DNA of 64,000 bases from Acrasis kona (GCA_026419775.2 JAOPGA020000819.1:1-64000), one strand, 5' to 3'. Positions 1 to 9,984 are shown, counted from the first letter of the stretch. Notes: generated by a model from the sequence alone, not told the origin. Made by a program: numbers and translations.

Positions 1-97
1 AAGAATCAATTCTAATCGAATTAAATTATAGAATTCTACTGTGCGACGCAAAATTTTACAATCATATCGACCATCGTTTGTTTTAGAAAACATGTTT

Positions 98-1018
98 TTA
101 TTCGAAAGACCACTTGGACTTTATTGTGAAGGATTTCCCGTTTGGATCCTTGGCCACTGATTTATTCAATTTGACATGCTTTGCATCAAAATCCACTAAT
201 TCCTCTCTATCTTCCCATTCTCTAATATCATCTCTTTTCAGATAGGATATGATCATTCCTTTCAATTGATCGATGTTTTTTGGAGCTTCATCCAGTTTGC
301 ACTCCGTTGGCTTCTTATCATCATTCTTGTACACATAGATCTTGATCTTATGACCTCGACCATGTGACTTACCTTTGCGTTGTTTAAGATCATTAGTCGA
401 TAGGAGTGCATCATAGTGGTTAATTCCATTGTAATGAAGTCTGATGATTTTCTCGCCATCACCATACGTTAATTCTGAATTATTCTCACCATTAATATAA
501 ACCATCACTGTTGCTTTATAAGCTTTAGCAGCAGCCAGAATCTCAGCTTGGGAGCCAAATGTTGTCAGATTCGACATGTCATGCAAATACTGTCTCACTG
601 TTTGATCTTTTTGTTCATCATGCGTTCCCGCCATTGCAGTCAAAAGTTGATTACCACTTTTGATTACTTGCGCTTCAGAAACTTTCATGTTCATGTATTG
701 GCGTAGTTCGTTCTTCATAAAATTTATTATTGTGCTTCTAGCGAGTGGATCTCCAACAGTTTCTCCAATACTAAGGAATAGGCAATTTCCATTTGCAGCT
801 ACTGCTAATCTTGAAAGACCCAATAGATTGTATTTTGCGGCTGCTTCATAATCATGTCTTTCGTTGAACGCTAGAACGGTGTCACCATTTTCAATGGCTC
901 CAATATTATCATAAATCATTACAAATTGTGCCGTACAGAAGACGGCATTTGAAAAAGAATACTCTCGTTCGACTAATCCTCTCAATTTTGTCAAGGATTC
1001 TGGGCGAGTAATTTTCAT
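98..1018 (-). CDS. OTU-family cysteine protease (probable deubiquitinase-like)
   Basis: This intronless gene encodes 306 aa. The core motif NGNCLFLSIG places the candidate nucleophile at Cys79. A later GSQAEILAAA segment and HYNGINHYDALL, with the candidate catalytic His201, complete the usual OTU order. OTU proteases normally remove ubiquitin or ubiquitin-like modifiers from proteins, and the substrate here is unknown. The first residue of the DGNC signature is Asn76 rather than Asp, so activity may be altered. There is no signal peptide or membrane segment. The C-terminal 90 residues are Lys/Asp-rich and not conserved in the family as I know it. The gene lies 74 bp downstream of, and on the same strand as, a Crinkler-like NTPase-nuclease, so the two may form an effector or genome-conflict module. 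The start ATG is at the complement of 1016-1018. The family assignment rests on motif reading only. Confidence 0.75.
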   Translation of the reverse strand: MKITRPESLTKLRGLVEREYSFSNAVFCTAQFVMIYDNIGAIENGDTVLAFNERHDYEAAAKYNLLGLSRLAVAANGNCLFLSIGETVGDPLARSTIINFMKNELRQYMNMKVSEAQVIKSGNQLLTAMAGTHDEQKDQTVRQYLHDMSNLTTFGSQAEILAAAKAYKATVMVYINGENNSELTYGDGEKIIRLHYNGINHYDALLSTNDLKQRKGKSHGRGHKIKIYVYKNDDKKPTECKLDEAPKNIDQLKGMIISYLKRDDIREWEDREELVDFDAKHVKLNKSVAKDPNGKSFTIKSKWSFE

Positions 1019-1080
1019 GGTACGTACGTTGCGGTAATCTTATCCATTCTTGATGGTAATGGTACCCTGTTGCTGACCAC

Positions 1081-1268
1081 CTCCACCACCCACTACAATA
1101 ACATGTTGAGTACTTTTGTTGTGTTGTGTGACTTACATTGCTTTTGTAGATCTAACTGCTTTTGCAACAATTCATTCTTTTTCTGTAATGCTTCAATATC
1201 ACTTGTTTCATTCGCTCCACCACCCACTACAATAACATGTTGAGTACTTTTTGTGTTGTGTGACTTAC
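1081..1268. repeat. Pair of about 55-bp direct repeats at the 3' end of the NTPase-nuclease gene
   Basis: Positions 1081-1136 and 1215-1268 are nearly identical; both begin CTCCACCACCC and end GTGTGACTTAC, and they differ in length by 2 nt. About 80 bp separate them. They sit at the 3' end of the Crinkler-like gene and into its downstream flank, so a recent local duplication of the gene end is the simplest reading. Confidence 0.85.
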
Positions 1269-3738
1269 TTGGTTGGGTTGTATTGTTTTTTTTATCTTGA
1301 TTTTTGAGTCCAACAAAAAATGGAATTTTGTCCAAATATTTTAACACATTTTCTACACCAATTACTCTGTCAATGGTGTAGTCTTTAAAGAAAGAGTGGA
1401 TTGGTAGGATACAACCTTCGAAATTTCTAGGACCCATTATTTTGACAACTTTTGGAGCATCGTCACCCCCCGACTCATCCTCCGGCTCGCTAGTCTGAGC
1501 TTTGCTTGACTTGCGCTTTTTGATACTCCTCCCACCTTGCGTAGAGGCTTTCCTCTTGGAACTGTGCTGCTTGCTCTTCGATTTTTCTTGTCTCAACTTT
1601 GCCAATGTTTTTTTATCGTACCACCCTATCAAAACACTCACGTCATCTGGATGGTACATTTGAAGCGTTTGTACGCTTCTTTCGGCGTCGTACAAATCCA
1701 TAGCACATTTTGCGCTAATGTTGAACCAAGTGATTTCGCCTGTACGTTTACTTTTCATGCAGTAACTTAGATCTGGATAACCCGACCTTTTTGTCTTTAG
1801 TTTAGACTCTTGAAATTCTTCTTTTAATGCTTTAATATCACCTTCGTCTTTTTTTTCGTCGCTCTGTACTACCGGGGAACTTTTTTTTGGGGAGCCTTGT
1901 TTTGGTGGTTTTTTGTGCTTCACACGTTGCTTGTTTTTTTTTGCATTTTGTTTCCTCTTTATCGCACCGTTTTTCAATTTTTCAAGTACTTTTGGATGCC
2001 ACCATCGAATTTCGATTGTTTCAATATAATCGTCTTCGGAGGATTGTATTTTCGCATCCAACGTTAGATAGATAGTTTTATGGTCGCTCAATTGATCGAT
2101 TGATTCGAAGTATTGAAATTTGTATAGATCAAGAGTCGTAGGTTCAAATTCGTCACCACCAATGAGTTTATGTAGAGGTGATGCAGGGTTTTGCAGCTCC
2201 ATAGCCAACGCCAATTGAAAAGTGTCACCATGCGATCCGTTACCAGTCAAGACACTCATATGGTCTTTTAGCATCTGGCAATTCTCGACATCATACAGGA
2301 GTGACATTCCTTGCTCCCACCTTTTTTTTAAAACAGGAAATGGCTCGAACAAGTACATATAATCATTAATATAAACCCATCTCACAAATCCCATATTCTC
2401 ATAAGGCCTCCACTCCTTTGGGATGTTCACGTTTGGGATTTGTACGCAATAAGCATACTTGTGTCTTTGTTCGTCAAATTCAGCATATTTTTTACTGGCC
2501 GTAGGATCTTTTTCTCCTGAACGTGCGGGGTTAGCGGTAAATTGATTAGTTTCGATGTTCAATAAACCAACTACCCCACCAATAAACTCTGGGTATTTCC
2601 ATATTGCTACCATTCTATTGATAATTGTTGAACACACTGACTGATCTGCCGCGAGATAATGTGGTTGTGCAAATAACATGTTAGCAACAGTAGTTACAGA
2701 TTCTCGAACCGAATCGATTGTGACGTTCTCTTTAGGTATGTGTGAGTAACTGTTCCAAAACTGAAGCAGAAGCTTTTGAATAAATCGCGATGGCCCTTCC
2801 AACCTTTCATACTCAGAAAGTAGTTCTTTTCTATTGATGTGACTGAGATTGCAAAAGTGGCTTACAACCTCTTCGATCATTTGCGCGTTCGAATATGCGA
2901 TGATAGGCAGTTCTTGCAACTTCAGCTTTGTGTCGACAATAATACGTCTATTACAGTCCGTGTTCGTTCCGCTTAAGGCAAAATTGATCGGGACATCTTT
3001 TAATAAAATTTTTCTAATGCATTCACATAATCCAAGGAGATTGAGATTGTCCAATTCTTCATCATACTTTTCGTACTTCTTTTCTCTAATAGTCTCTAAT
3101 GAGAAGCAATAATCGGAGGACCATGAACTACATTCATCAATGTGGATAACAATCCCTTCTTTCTGCTTAACTTTTAAAAGTGTGTCGCACATCAATTTGA
3201 TCCTCTCCAAGATCACATGTTCGTACTTATCAAAGTCCGCGTATCGATGTGGTCCTTTAACCCCATTTGTTGTAACTTGCACCCATTCAAATCCTTCGAT
3301 GTAAATGTTTTCTTGAGGTTCATTCAAAGCGTTGTAAAGTATTCTGAGTATGGTGGGAAGCATGATCTCTGACAAGCACTTTAAAATGTCTTCAGCACTT
3401 CTTTTAGTCGAAAAAATAGAATCGGGTTCTTGTTCTTTGTAATACTGTTTGATAAGTTGTTCTGTAGACGAAAATATAGGTCCATCCATCCGAGTTTTAA
3501 TCATTGCTTGATTAGATTCTCTACACGCATGAAAAACTGTTGATGTTTTCCCTACGCCTGAATAATCAAACAAACATGCGATCTTCGGCTCATATGCCTG
3601 CCCACCAGACGGACGTTTACTTTTAAAAAAAGTGGATAAGGCTTTTTTCGTCGGCGTGTCGGTGTGGTACGATAGAATGTAATTGAAATCATTTTCTGCA
3701 TTCTTAAAGATGGTTGTTCCAACAGAACTTTTGTTCAT
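1093..3738 (-). CDS. Crinkler/CR-type P-loop NTPase with C-terminal PD-(D/E)xK-like nuclease
   Basis: This encodes about 881 aa starting at MNKSS (ATG at complement 3736-3738); the frame is open further upstream but without an ATG. Near residues 58-66 is a Walker A-type loop, YSGVGKTS. Near 195-202 is a Walker B-type IVIHIDEC, and near 253-260 a sensor-like FALSGTNT. This is the order seen in the AAA/STAND-like NTPase of Crinkler proteins. After an unrecognised middle and a Lys/Ser-rich linker (about 590-650), GYPDLSY followed by ITWFNISAK matches a PD...xxK restriction-fold core, and an upstream AMELQ could supply the Glu. Crinkler-RHS-type effectors with this NTPase-REase order are known from oomycetes, fungi and other protists. 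Their proposed roles are in genome conflict, symbiosis or immunity. No secretion signal is visible. An OTU protease follows and retroelement fossils precede it. The nuclease half is less certain than the NTPase half. Confidence 0.65.
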   Translation of the reverse strand: MNKSSVGTTIFKNAENDFNYILSYHTDTPTKKALSTFFKSKRPSGGQAYEPKIACLFDYSGVGKTSTVFHACRESNQAMIKTRMDGPIFSSTEQLIKQYYKEQEPDSIFSTKRSAEDILKCLSEIMLPTILRILYNALNEPQENIYIEGFEWVQVTTNGVKGPHRYADFDKYEHVILERIKLMCDTLLKVKQKEGIVIHIDECSSWSSDYCFSLETIREKKYEKYDEELDNLNLLGLCECIRKILLKDVPINFALSGTNTDCNRRIIVDTKLKLQELPIIAYSNAQMIEEVVSHFCNLSHINRKELLSEYERLEGPSRFIQKLLLQFWNSYSHIPKENVTIDSVRESVTTVANMLFAQPHYLAADQSVCSTIINRMVAIWKYPEFIGGVVGLLNIETNQFTANPARSGEKDPTASKKYAEFDEQRHKYAYCVQIPNVNIPKEWRPYENMGFVRWVYINDYMYLFEPFPVLKKRWEQGMSLLYDVENCQMLKDHMSVLTGNGSHGDTFQLALAMELQNPASPLHKLIGGDEFEPTTLDLYKFQYFESIDQLSDHKTIYLTLDAKIQSSEDDYIETIEIRWWHPKVLEKLKNGAIKRKQNAKKNKQRVKHKKPPKQGSPKKSSPVVQSDEKKDEGDIKALKEEFQESKLKTKRSGYPDLSYCMKSKRTGEITWFNISAKCAMDLYDAERSVQTLQMYHPDDVSVLIGWYDKKTLAKLRQEKSKSKQHSSKRKASTQGGRSIKKRKSSKAQTSEPEDESGGDDAPKVVKIMGPRNFEGCILPIHSFFKDYTIDRVIGVENVLKYLDKIPFFVGLKNQDKKNNTTQPSKSHNTKSTQHVIVVGGGANETSDIEALQKKNELLQKQLDLQKQCKSHNTTKVLNMLL

Positions 3739-3839
3739 CCTAAGTTTTGTGTGGTAAAAAAGAGTTGCGGGTGATTTTAACTGGAAAATCTTGATTTTGA
3801 TTTGATGACATAATATATATGGTATATGGCATCTCGAAA

Positions 3840-4430
3840 TAGAACAGAAATTAGAAGGCAAGATGCCAAACTGTAAAAATTTGTGCTGTGGAAACAGGTT
3901 CCAAGGCAAAGACAACAAAGAGAAGGTGTCAGTGGGATTCGGAGAAGGACCATCTATTAATAGGCCTTCCAAAAAGTGAAGTTGTTGGCGTGGCAGTAGC
4001 ACCCACACATGATGAGCTATTGGATCCCCAAGCTGTGTTGCAAAACCTTCAACAGCGACCAATAAGTGAGGAGACGGTCACCACTCTCTACTGGTTTGTT
4101 TATCCTCGTGTTTCAGAAAGACCGGATATTATTATGAGAGCGCATGAGTCTGTAGGCCATCGTCGTGTTGATAGCACGGTGTATGAGATCAGAAAGACTT
4201 ATTTCTGGGATAACATTAACGATAATGTTAGAATGCACCTGAAAACATGCTTCAGCTGCTCAAANCACGGTCGTGGTGGTCACTCTGCTCCACAAAACTG
4301 GGCTGTCCCGCTCAAAATGCACATTAGTGAGGCTCCATATAAAGATCTGTATATGGATTGTACTTTCGTGCCGCCCTATATTAATTTGATTCTCCAATGC
4401 ATTTTAACACTTTATTAGGTACAATGTAAT
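3840..4430 (+). mobile_element. Retrotransposon fossil: Ty3-like integrase N-terminal region
   Basis: The plus strand encodes a fragment with an H-x4-H ... C-x2-C zinc-binding arrangement (HESVGH to CFSC), the H2C2 domain that precedes the integrase core in Ty3/Gypsy-type elements, followed by a short core-like stretch around YKDLYMDCT. It is clearly incomplete and broken. No terminal repeats were recognised around it. One ambiguous base (n) lies at 4265. Age cannot be estimated from a single copy. Confidence 0.6.
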
Positions 4431-4568
4431 TCTCCAAATCATTGACCACTTCACAAAGAAAGCATGGGGGTTTATGTTCAACTCGAAGCATGCGAGTAAA
4501 ATGGTTGGTGCTCTGGATCCGGAGGATTCCCATCGTGTTTTTTTTTGTAAAAAGTCTGAGGATAATCC

Positions 4569-5281
4569 TCAGGTTACATTAGAGCAAACGCTGCACAACA
4601 AAAACCCTTTTCGGTGTTCCACACTTGTGTGAATGCATCCACCCCTGCACTGTTCCGACATGCTTCGTACGAATAAAACTTGGGTATCTTGTTGTTGCAA
4701 TGGGCGAATAGGTCCACTGTTCTCTCGCCGAATGCTTGTGTTATTCTGTGGAATGCTTCCCTCGTTACCTCCCAATCCGATGTATATACGCAACTGTTTC
4801 TGGAAATTGGAGATCCCTTCATCAAACTCATTTCGAATGGACCACACCACGATGTTGGTTCGCAAATGTTCAACTGGTTTTTGAAAAACAAGTCCCAAAA
4901 GGTCTGTACCACTGGAATCGTTGAATAGGCTCCACAGGTCAACAACCATTTCGCCCTTGTGTTGTTTGTCGCTCATCTCAATCTCAGTCTTTCGAGTGCC
5001 TGGTCCTTTATTGCGAATGTTACCGCCTCTATCTCTGCTAAGTCTGTGGACGTGTCGACTACGTCTGGTGACATTTCCGTCCATTGTTGACCGTCGATAC
5101 AACATTCTACGATGATTCCTTCTTGTTCTGTATGAATTGATCGTGTTGCAACGACGAACACTTTTGATGGATGAGCATAAAATCTTCCGTTCATTTTTTC
5201 GAAGTTTCTGTGCACCCAACTTAAATCTTGGTGTAGTTGTGTCGTGGGGTTAACCGGTTGATTTGACTGAATAGAAATCAA
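4569..5281 (-). mobile_element. Retroelement fossil: RNase H-like region, DIRS-like or Ty3-like
   Basis: The minus strand carries remnants resembling the region after the reverse transcriptase. An RNase H-like stretch (LAEIEAVTFAIK is the recognisable helix) precedes a segment with TVDLFAHCNNKIPKFYS and VDAFTQVW, the pattern commonly seen at the end of RT-RNase H in DIRS-like retroelements. The element is broken and lacks its ends. It lies in the opposite orientation to the neighbouring integrase fossil, so at least two insertions or a rearrangement are involved. Confidence 0.6.
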
Positions 5282-5320
5282 AACCTGTAAATGGTGATTG
5301 AGAAGAAATAACCCAGTCTA

Positions 5321-5788
5321 CTAATTTAACCTGGAACCACTCCTCCGCTTCTTTGTCGGTCCTTTGTTTGTGAAATGGTGACGAATGCTTCCCATGCCAT
5401 CAGAGCAGCTAAAGGACCTTTTGCAGTAGTTGCATATTCCATGCTTCGTTTTTGCATTCTCTATAATTCTTTCGGCGTGTTTCCATACATCGCTTCTTGA
5501 AGGACGAACTTTTTTTAATGTAGAGTTAGCGACGGTTTGTTGCGTTTCTTGCGTATTTTGGGCGGAATTGTGCTCTTCTTCTTCAAGATCCTCAAAATCA
5601 TCAGAATTTTGCTCATTTTGGCCAAAATTTTGAGTTTGAAAATCATCTTCATGCATGAATGTTTGAGGAATCTGGCTGTCTAACCTCCTTCGTTTATGTT
5701 GGCTGTCTTGCTCAACATCATCCATAATAAGTCCTGTGGTCACACGTTGCTTCCCTAGAGTACTAGTCCGCGTGCCTCTTTCTGTCAT
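5321..5788 (-). CDS. BED-type zinc-finger protein
   Basis: This encodes 155 aa. The first 100 residues are acidic and Gln/Asn-rich, with a basic KRRR patch near residue 32 that could act as a nuclear signal. Residues about 98-145 (SDVWKHAERI, then CNYC, then IRHHF) fit a BED finger, C-x2-C followed by a His pair. BED fingers bind DNA and are typical of hAT-family transposases and of proteins domesticated from them. No transposase domain follows in this frame. The protein ends with a Lys/Arg-rich GPTKKRRSGSRLN. It directly abuts retroelement remnants, so it may be a cellular DNA-binding gene, a captured finger, or the front part of a larger element. The start ATG is at complement 5786-5788. 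Confidence 0.55.
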   Translation of the reverse strand: MTERGTRTSTLGKQRVTTGLIMDDVEQDSQHKRRRLDSQIPQTFMHEDDFQTQNFGQNEQNSDDFEDLEEEEHNSAQNTQETQQTVANSTLKKVRPSRSDVWKHAERIIENAKTKHGICNYCKRSFSCSDGMGSIRHHFTNKGPTKKRRSGSRLN

Positions 5789-6187
5789 CGTTTGTTTTCT
5801 TTTTTATTGTGCGTGTGATGGCGTTGTATTTATAGTCAGAATGGTTTCGAGTTGTAAAGTGAGTTCTAATGGAAGTTGAAACGAAAATGAAAGACCCGAA
5901 AGGAAAGAAATTTCGAAACAAACAATTTCGCTAGGAGCCTACAGTCTTATCCCTGACAGGCCTAAACAGGTTCTTATCCCTGATAGGACGCAGTGTGTTA
6001 TTAGTCATGTATGGTGTCGTGTACGATGTTGACTTCATTTCCCCGTTACAATATTCTTCAACAAAGACATTGAAGATATTTTCAGCAATCTGCACCTCTT
6101 CATCACAATTCTGCAAAAATGAGGATTTGACAACCAAAACAACTGAACCTATAGTTATTCAAAATATGCGTTTTATTCAAAATTCGT
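5789..6187. other. Intergenic stretch with a 16-bp direct repeat
   Basis: No convincing gene was seen. The unit TCTTATCCCTGAYAGG occurs twice, at 5945-5960 and 5972-5987. The left part is presumably the promoter of the minus-strand BED-finger gene. Confidence 0.5.
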
Positions 6188-7618
6188 CTACTTCTTGATT
6201 GAGACTACCGTTCTTGCAAGAGACCTTGATTGCTTGATACATTGACATCTATCGTTGTTTGGAGGTGAACTATACCCAAGGTCAAACCAAGATACCCATC
6301 CTGGAGCACAAGTCCAGCATGGTGGTAATGGAGACACACAAGCGCATCTGTCACCACCAAGAGGGTATTTATAACCAGAATCGGCGTCAAACCAATGAAC
6401 GAGACCACTTGGGCAAGTCCAGCATGGTGCTCCAGTTGAGGGTGCAGCGGAAGTAGTGGGGGCACTGACGGGAACACAGGCACATCTATCACCTCCAGGT
6501 GCATTAGTAACTCCTGCATCGTACCAATGAACGAATCCAGGGCTACATGTCCAGCAGGCGGATGAATAAGACTTTGAAGCTCCAGTTGACACAATGTAGT
6601 TGTTGATGGTCGTAAATACATTGTTTTCTAAAATAGTCCAGAACACAACACCATTGCTTAATCCAATGGAATAAGCGCCATTTGTAGTGAATTTATTATT
6701 AGATCTTACATATGAAACTCTTGTGTTGGCGATGGTGGTTGGTGTTCCTGATGTCAATGTTTTAAGATCAATTGTTTGGTAAACCAAGTCATTGGCGCTT
6801 CCTCTGTTAATTTGGTTGTTGTAAACTAGTCCTGGAGTGAACAAGTAAGGGTTTACGGAATCTTGAAGGACTTGTTGGAATGCATTAGTGATAGTGGCAG
6901 AGCCTGAGAGGACTGGACTTCCGTTGGCGTTAAAGTTGTACTTGCTTGCAACCTTGTTTGCGTTGTCGAAGAGAGCAATACCATCGGGAAGGATGAAGAG
7001 TTGTGAGTTGCCACTGACTGCATTGCTGGATTGTAGTGTTGCGTCTGAAAGTGAAGTCAAGTCAGAAGTTCTGAGTCTCTTTAAGATCGTGGTTGTAGTG
7101 CTGCTTGGTAAGGCAACGTAGAATGTATCCATGGACACTCCTAATACTGATGGACCTGATGAGCTGAAAGATGAACTGGCCACTACAGAGTTGGTTGATG
7201 AGTATTTGGACACTGTCTGAGTGGTACCATCATATGTTGCAACGTAGAGGTGACTAGTGTCATTTGATACGCCATTAATCCAAGCACCTGCTGCTGGTGT
7301 GACTAAGGTTGTGACCTGACCTGATGTGAGGTCAACTCTGTCTAAACCTCCTGCAGAATAAAGGTACACAATGTTGTTGTCGGTTGGGTTGAAAATAGCG
7401 TTGATGGGTGCATAACTCTTTGTTACTGATAGTGCAACCGTTGACTTTGGGTTCAAGGTTCTGAGGTCATACTTGTATATTGTGCTTGAGTATACGAAAT
7501 AGAGGTTTGTTCCGTCGCTGAAACTGCTCCTGATACCCAGAGGGTAATCATTCTGGCATGCAGCATATGCAATGAGGGTTGTGATGAAAACTAATAGTTT
7601 TGCAGTTATATATCTCAT
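6188..7618 (-). CDS. Secreted protein with beta-propeller-like body and three CWTC...GGDRCxC repeats
   Basis: This encodes 476 aa. A signal peptide (residues 1 to about 21, hydrophobic LLVFITTLIAYAAC) predicts secretion. Residues about 25-345 are Ser/Thr-rich with repeated short strands (LYFVYSSTIYKYDLRT, VYLYSAGGLDRVDLTSGQV, LYVATYDG), suggesting a beta-propeller, although no named family is recognised. The C-terminus carries three copies of a roughly 30-residue module, CWTCxPGxVHWxDxG...DRCxC, separated by short Ser/Thr/Pro linkers, each with four cysteines. These look like disulphide-stabilised extracellular binding modules. The tail is basic. There is no membrane anchor. The function is unknown; an adhesion or coat role is a guess. 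Confidence 0.7.
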   Translation of the reverse strand: MRYITAKLLVFITTLIAYAACQNDYPLGIRSSFSDGTNLYFVYSSTIYKYDLRTLNPKSTVALSVTKSYAPINAIFNPTDNNIVYLYSAGGLDRVDLTSGQVTTLVTPAAGAWINGVSNDTSHLYVATYDGTTQTVSKYSSTNSVVASSSFSSSGPSVLGVSMDTFYVALPSSTTTTILKRLRTSDLTSLSDATLQSSNAVSGNSQLFILPDGIALFDNANKVASKYNFNANGSPVLSGSATITNAFQQVLQDSVNPYLFTPGLVYNNQINRGSANDLVYQTIDLKTLTSGTPTTIANTRVSYVRSNNKFTTNGAYSIGLSNGVVFWTILENNVFTTINNYIVSTGASKSYSSACWTCSPGFVHWYDAGVTNAPGGDRCACVPVSAPTTSAAPSTGAPCWTCPSGLVHWFDADSGYKYPLGGDRCACVSPLPPCWTCAPGWVSWFDLGYSSPPNNDRCQCIKQSRSLARTVVSIKK

Positions 7619-8578
7619 GATGTTGTTGTGTTTTTATAATTTGATAATGGATGAACAATATATCACGTATAAATAGAAGATTTGGAATCTAATCTTAGAT
7701 CGAAGATGCTCTTGTTTGGAATTTATGTTTTATTATTAATATTCATTTGACACATGTCAAAGCGTCGCTTCAAAAATACAATCTTTTATTACAAAACACA
7801 ACAACTAAATTTACTTTACAAACCGTCCCAATTAAAACATGTCTGTGATTTGACTTGGAACGAATTGATTTGAGATGTTCTTTATCTTTACTCTAGCTTC
7901 AGACCCATCAAACTCATGAGAAGTATTTTGGTACAAACTGAATTGTTCCGTTTGATGTATCGATTGTTCTTAATGAAATCTTATAGTATACCAATTCTTC
8001 CACGTATTTATGTCAAATAAGCCAATTGAATCAAATCGGTATCGCACAGTTGAGCGATGATAATCGTCTGATCATTCCACATCTACTCCTGTCTGTCTTG
8101 CTCGAAAACTACGAGAACAAGGGAGTGCAGTGGGCTAGCGACATGAATGAAATATTGAATATGAAAGTCACAAAAGGAGAGCAGTTGGAGCAATATCATC
8201 TCAAGTATTTGGTCCTTGCCAACAATCTCAGGTATGAACAAGGTATGGAGACAGCAGTCCCTAATTGATGTGCTTCGTGGTTGTAAAACATTGATCGGCA
8301 AAGATGTTCTAGTAAAATTGAATAAAATGAGTTACGTCGCTCCTCACAATACAACATTGTTCTGAGTTAATAGTGCCAATATCATCTGTAGTATGGACAT
8401 CCTCATCTAGCGATTCAACCCTCATACCCTTGAACTCCTTGATCTTCACATGGTTCCTCATCTATGAATTCAGTAGATACGAAAGAAGACATTTTGTAAC
8501 ATTACTCTGGGCATATCCTACAAAGTGTTAATAAACGTTGTAATTTCTATTTTTAGTTGAGTAGTTTATAGTGCAAAC
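7619..8578. other. Gene-poor stretch between divergent genes
   Basis: Both flanking genes point away, so promoters are expected at each end. Apart from a possible gag-like remnant in the middle (listed separately), I see only AT-rich DNA with no coding, tRNA or repeat signal. Confidence 0.5.
8026..8345 (+). mobile_element. Possible gag-like retroelement remnant
   Basis: A short open stretch reads like part of a retrotransposon gag/capsid helix region (a Trp-led helix, then GEQLEQYHLKYLVLANNL). It is isolated, broken and lacks other element parts. The resemblance is weak, and a decayed host exon is equally possible. Confidence 0.25.
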
Positions 8579-9984
8579 ATGCACAAATATCTAGATAGCC
8601 CACTTAACCTTGAGGAATTGGAAAGGGATACATTGAGCAAGGATGACATATATATCGACGAATATCAAGAGGAAGACCCTTACAGTGTAGAATTCGGTAA
8701 TGAAATAGACAAAATTTTGACTCCTGGTGTTTGGAAAAACATTGAAAAGTACTGTTGTGTGCACGATAATGCCTTTACCCTGTAGCGAACTTAAACGAAC
8801 AAAAAACGGAATTGTAGCAAACGTATCAAAAAGAAAACAGGCTCTGATTGATAGAAGAGAGAAGCTAATACAACAGATCAGGAACCCAAAGTTCGTTAGA
8901 ACAAAAGACAAGGTCGCTTTCACCTTGGGCGTGGGTCTAACCGTTACAACAAGTTTAATTGCTGGAGGGTCTCCAGACTGGATGCCCGTGTGGTACATCT
9001 TTTGGTGTGTCGTGGTAAGAATTTAAACTACAACACTACTCAAAGCTTAGTTGTTGGCAGCACGCTTCTTTAACTACCACTCACAAAAATATCATTACTT
9101 CATGCTTGATTTTTGTTACTTTTCAAACCTACTTTTGGTGTTTTATTTAGTATTCTATCCTACCAGTCCAGAACTTTATGTTATGAATCTTGCAAACTGT
9201 AAGAATTAAATTTACGTAATGAATAACACTAAACAGCATGTGGACCCTTACTATGGGCCATTGTGACTTGGAGGAATTCTCTCGTTTTCCACTCATTGGA
9301 TAAAATTACTTCAATCTTTATTCATTCCTTTCCTCCAATAGGTAAGTTGTTTCATTTGCAATACTTGTTGACATGTCAGTGTTATATGTAATTCGGTTCA
9401 ATTTATCACCTGAAAAGCAATCACAATATGCTACTTGCCTAAATCCAGATTGTAGCCTCCCAATACTTTGGGTGTACGGACCATCCATCATGTTCTTCTT
9501 TTTTTGGCAGGTATGTTTATCATGATTCATCGAACTCTAAAAGTTTATTTAGATTTGTTATCTTTTCAAAACAGAAGTAATTGACAGAAAGCTATTTCAC
9601 ACTTCAAGCGAACTCACAACATCATTCCGCTGGCTAATCAAGGATCACAAGTCAACTTCATACAAACTCATCAACTCCTTCGGAGAAAGATTCCAAATAC
9701 CAACATTCGTCGCTCTACAATTCACTTATCACAGCGTCACATTGATACCAGTCAAGTTAATGTACGATTATCAAATCATTTATTCGCTCCTCATGGCCGT
9801 CGTTTTCATGTGGTGCATATGGAACGGAGCCAACTTTTACTTTGAAAAATTCTCAAAAGACTATGCCGTTCAGCTCAAGGAAATCAGCAAGACATTAGAA
9901 CAAGCAGGAGATCGCTCCACCACCACACCCAACTCGACAACCACTCCAGAGGCAACGACACCAGAAGAAGAAGACCATCAATAA
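8579..9984 (+). CDS. GPC1: Glycerophosphocholine acyltransferase (GPC1/DUF2838 family)
   Basis: Six exons encode about 404 aa. Introns are at 8749-8785, 9015-9050, 9199-9236, 9342-9379 and 9511-9552 (36-42 nt), and the frame closes exactly. Family landmarks appear in order: [10 protein letters not shown], then [12 protein letters not shown], then [19 protein letters not shown] and DKITSIFIH, then [14 protein letters not shown] and a Thr-rich C-terminal tail. These correspond to the multi-pass membrane core of yeast Gpc1, which acylates glycerophosphocholine with acyl-CoA to lysophosphatidylcholine in phospholipid remodelling, probably in the ER. Hydrophobic segments are consistent with 6-8 membrane passes. 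Length is close to the roughly 430 aa of the yeast protein. The stop codon lies 10 bp from that of the convergent NUP93 gene. Confidence 0.88.

Noticed and set aside
3739-4062. Upstream extension of the NTPase-nuclease gene
   Set aside because: The frame is open but contains no suitable ATG, overlaps the integrase fossil on the other strand and lacks protein-like conservation.
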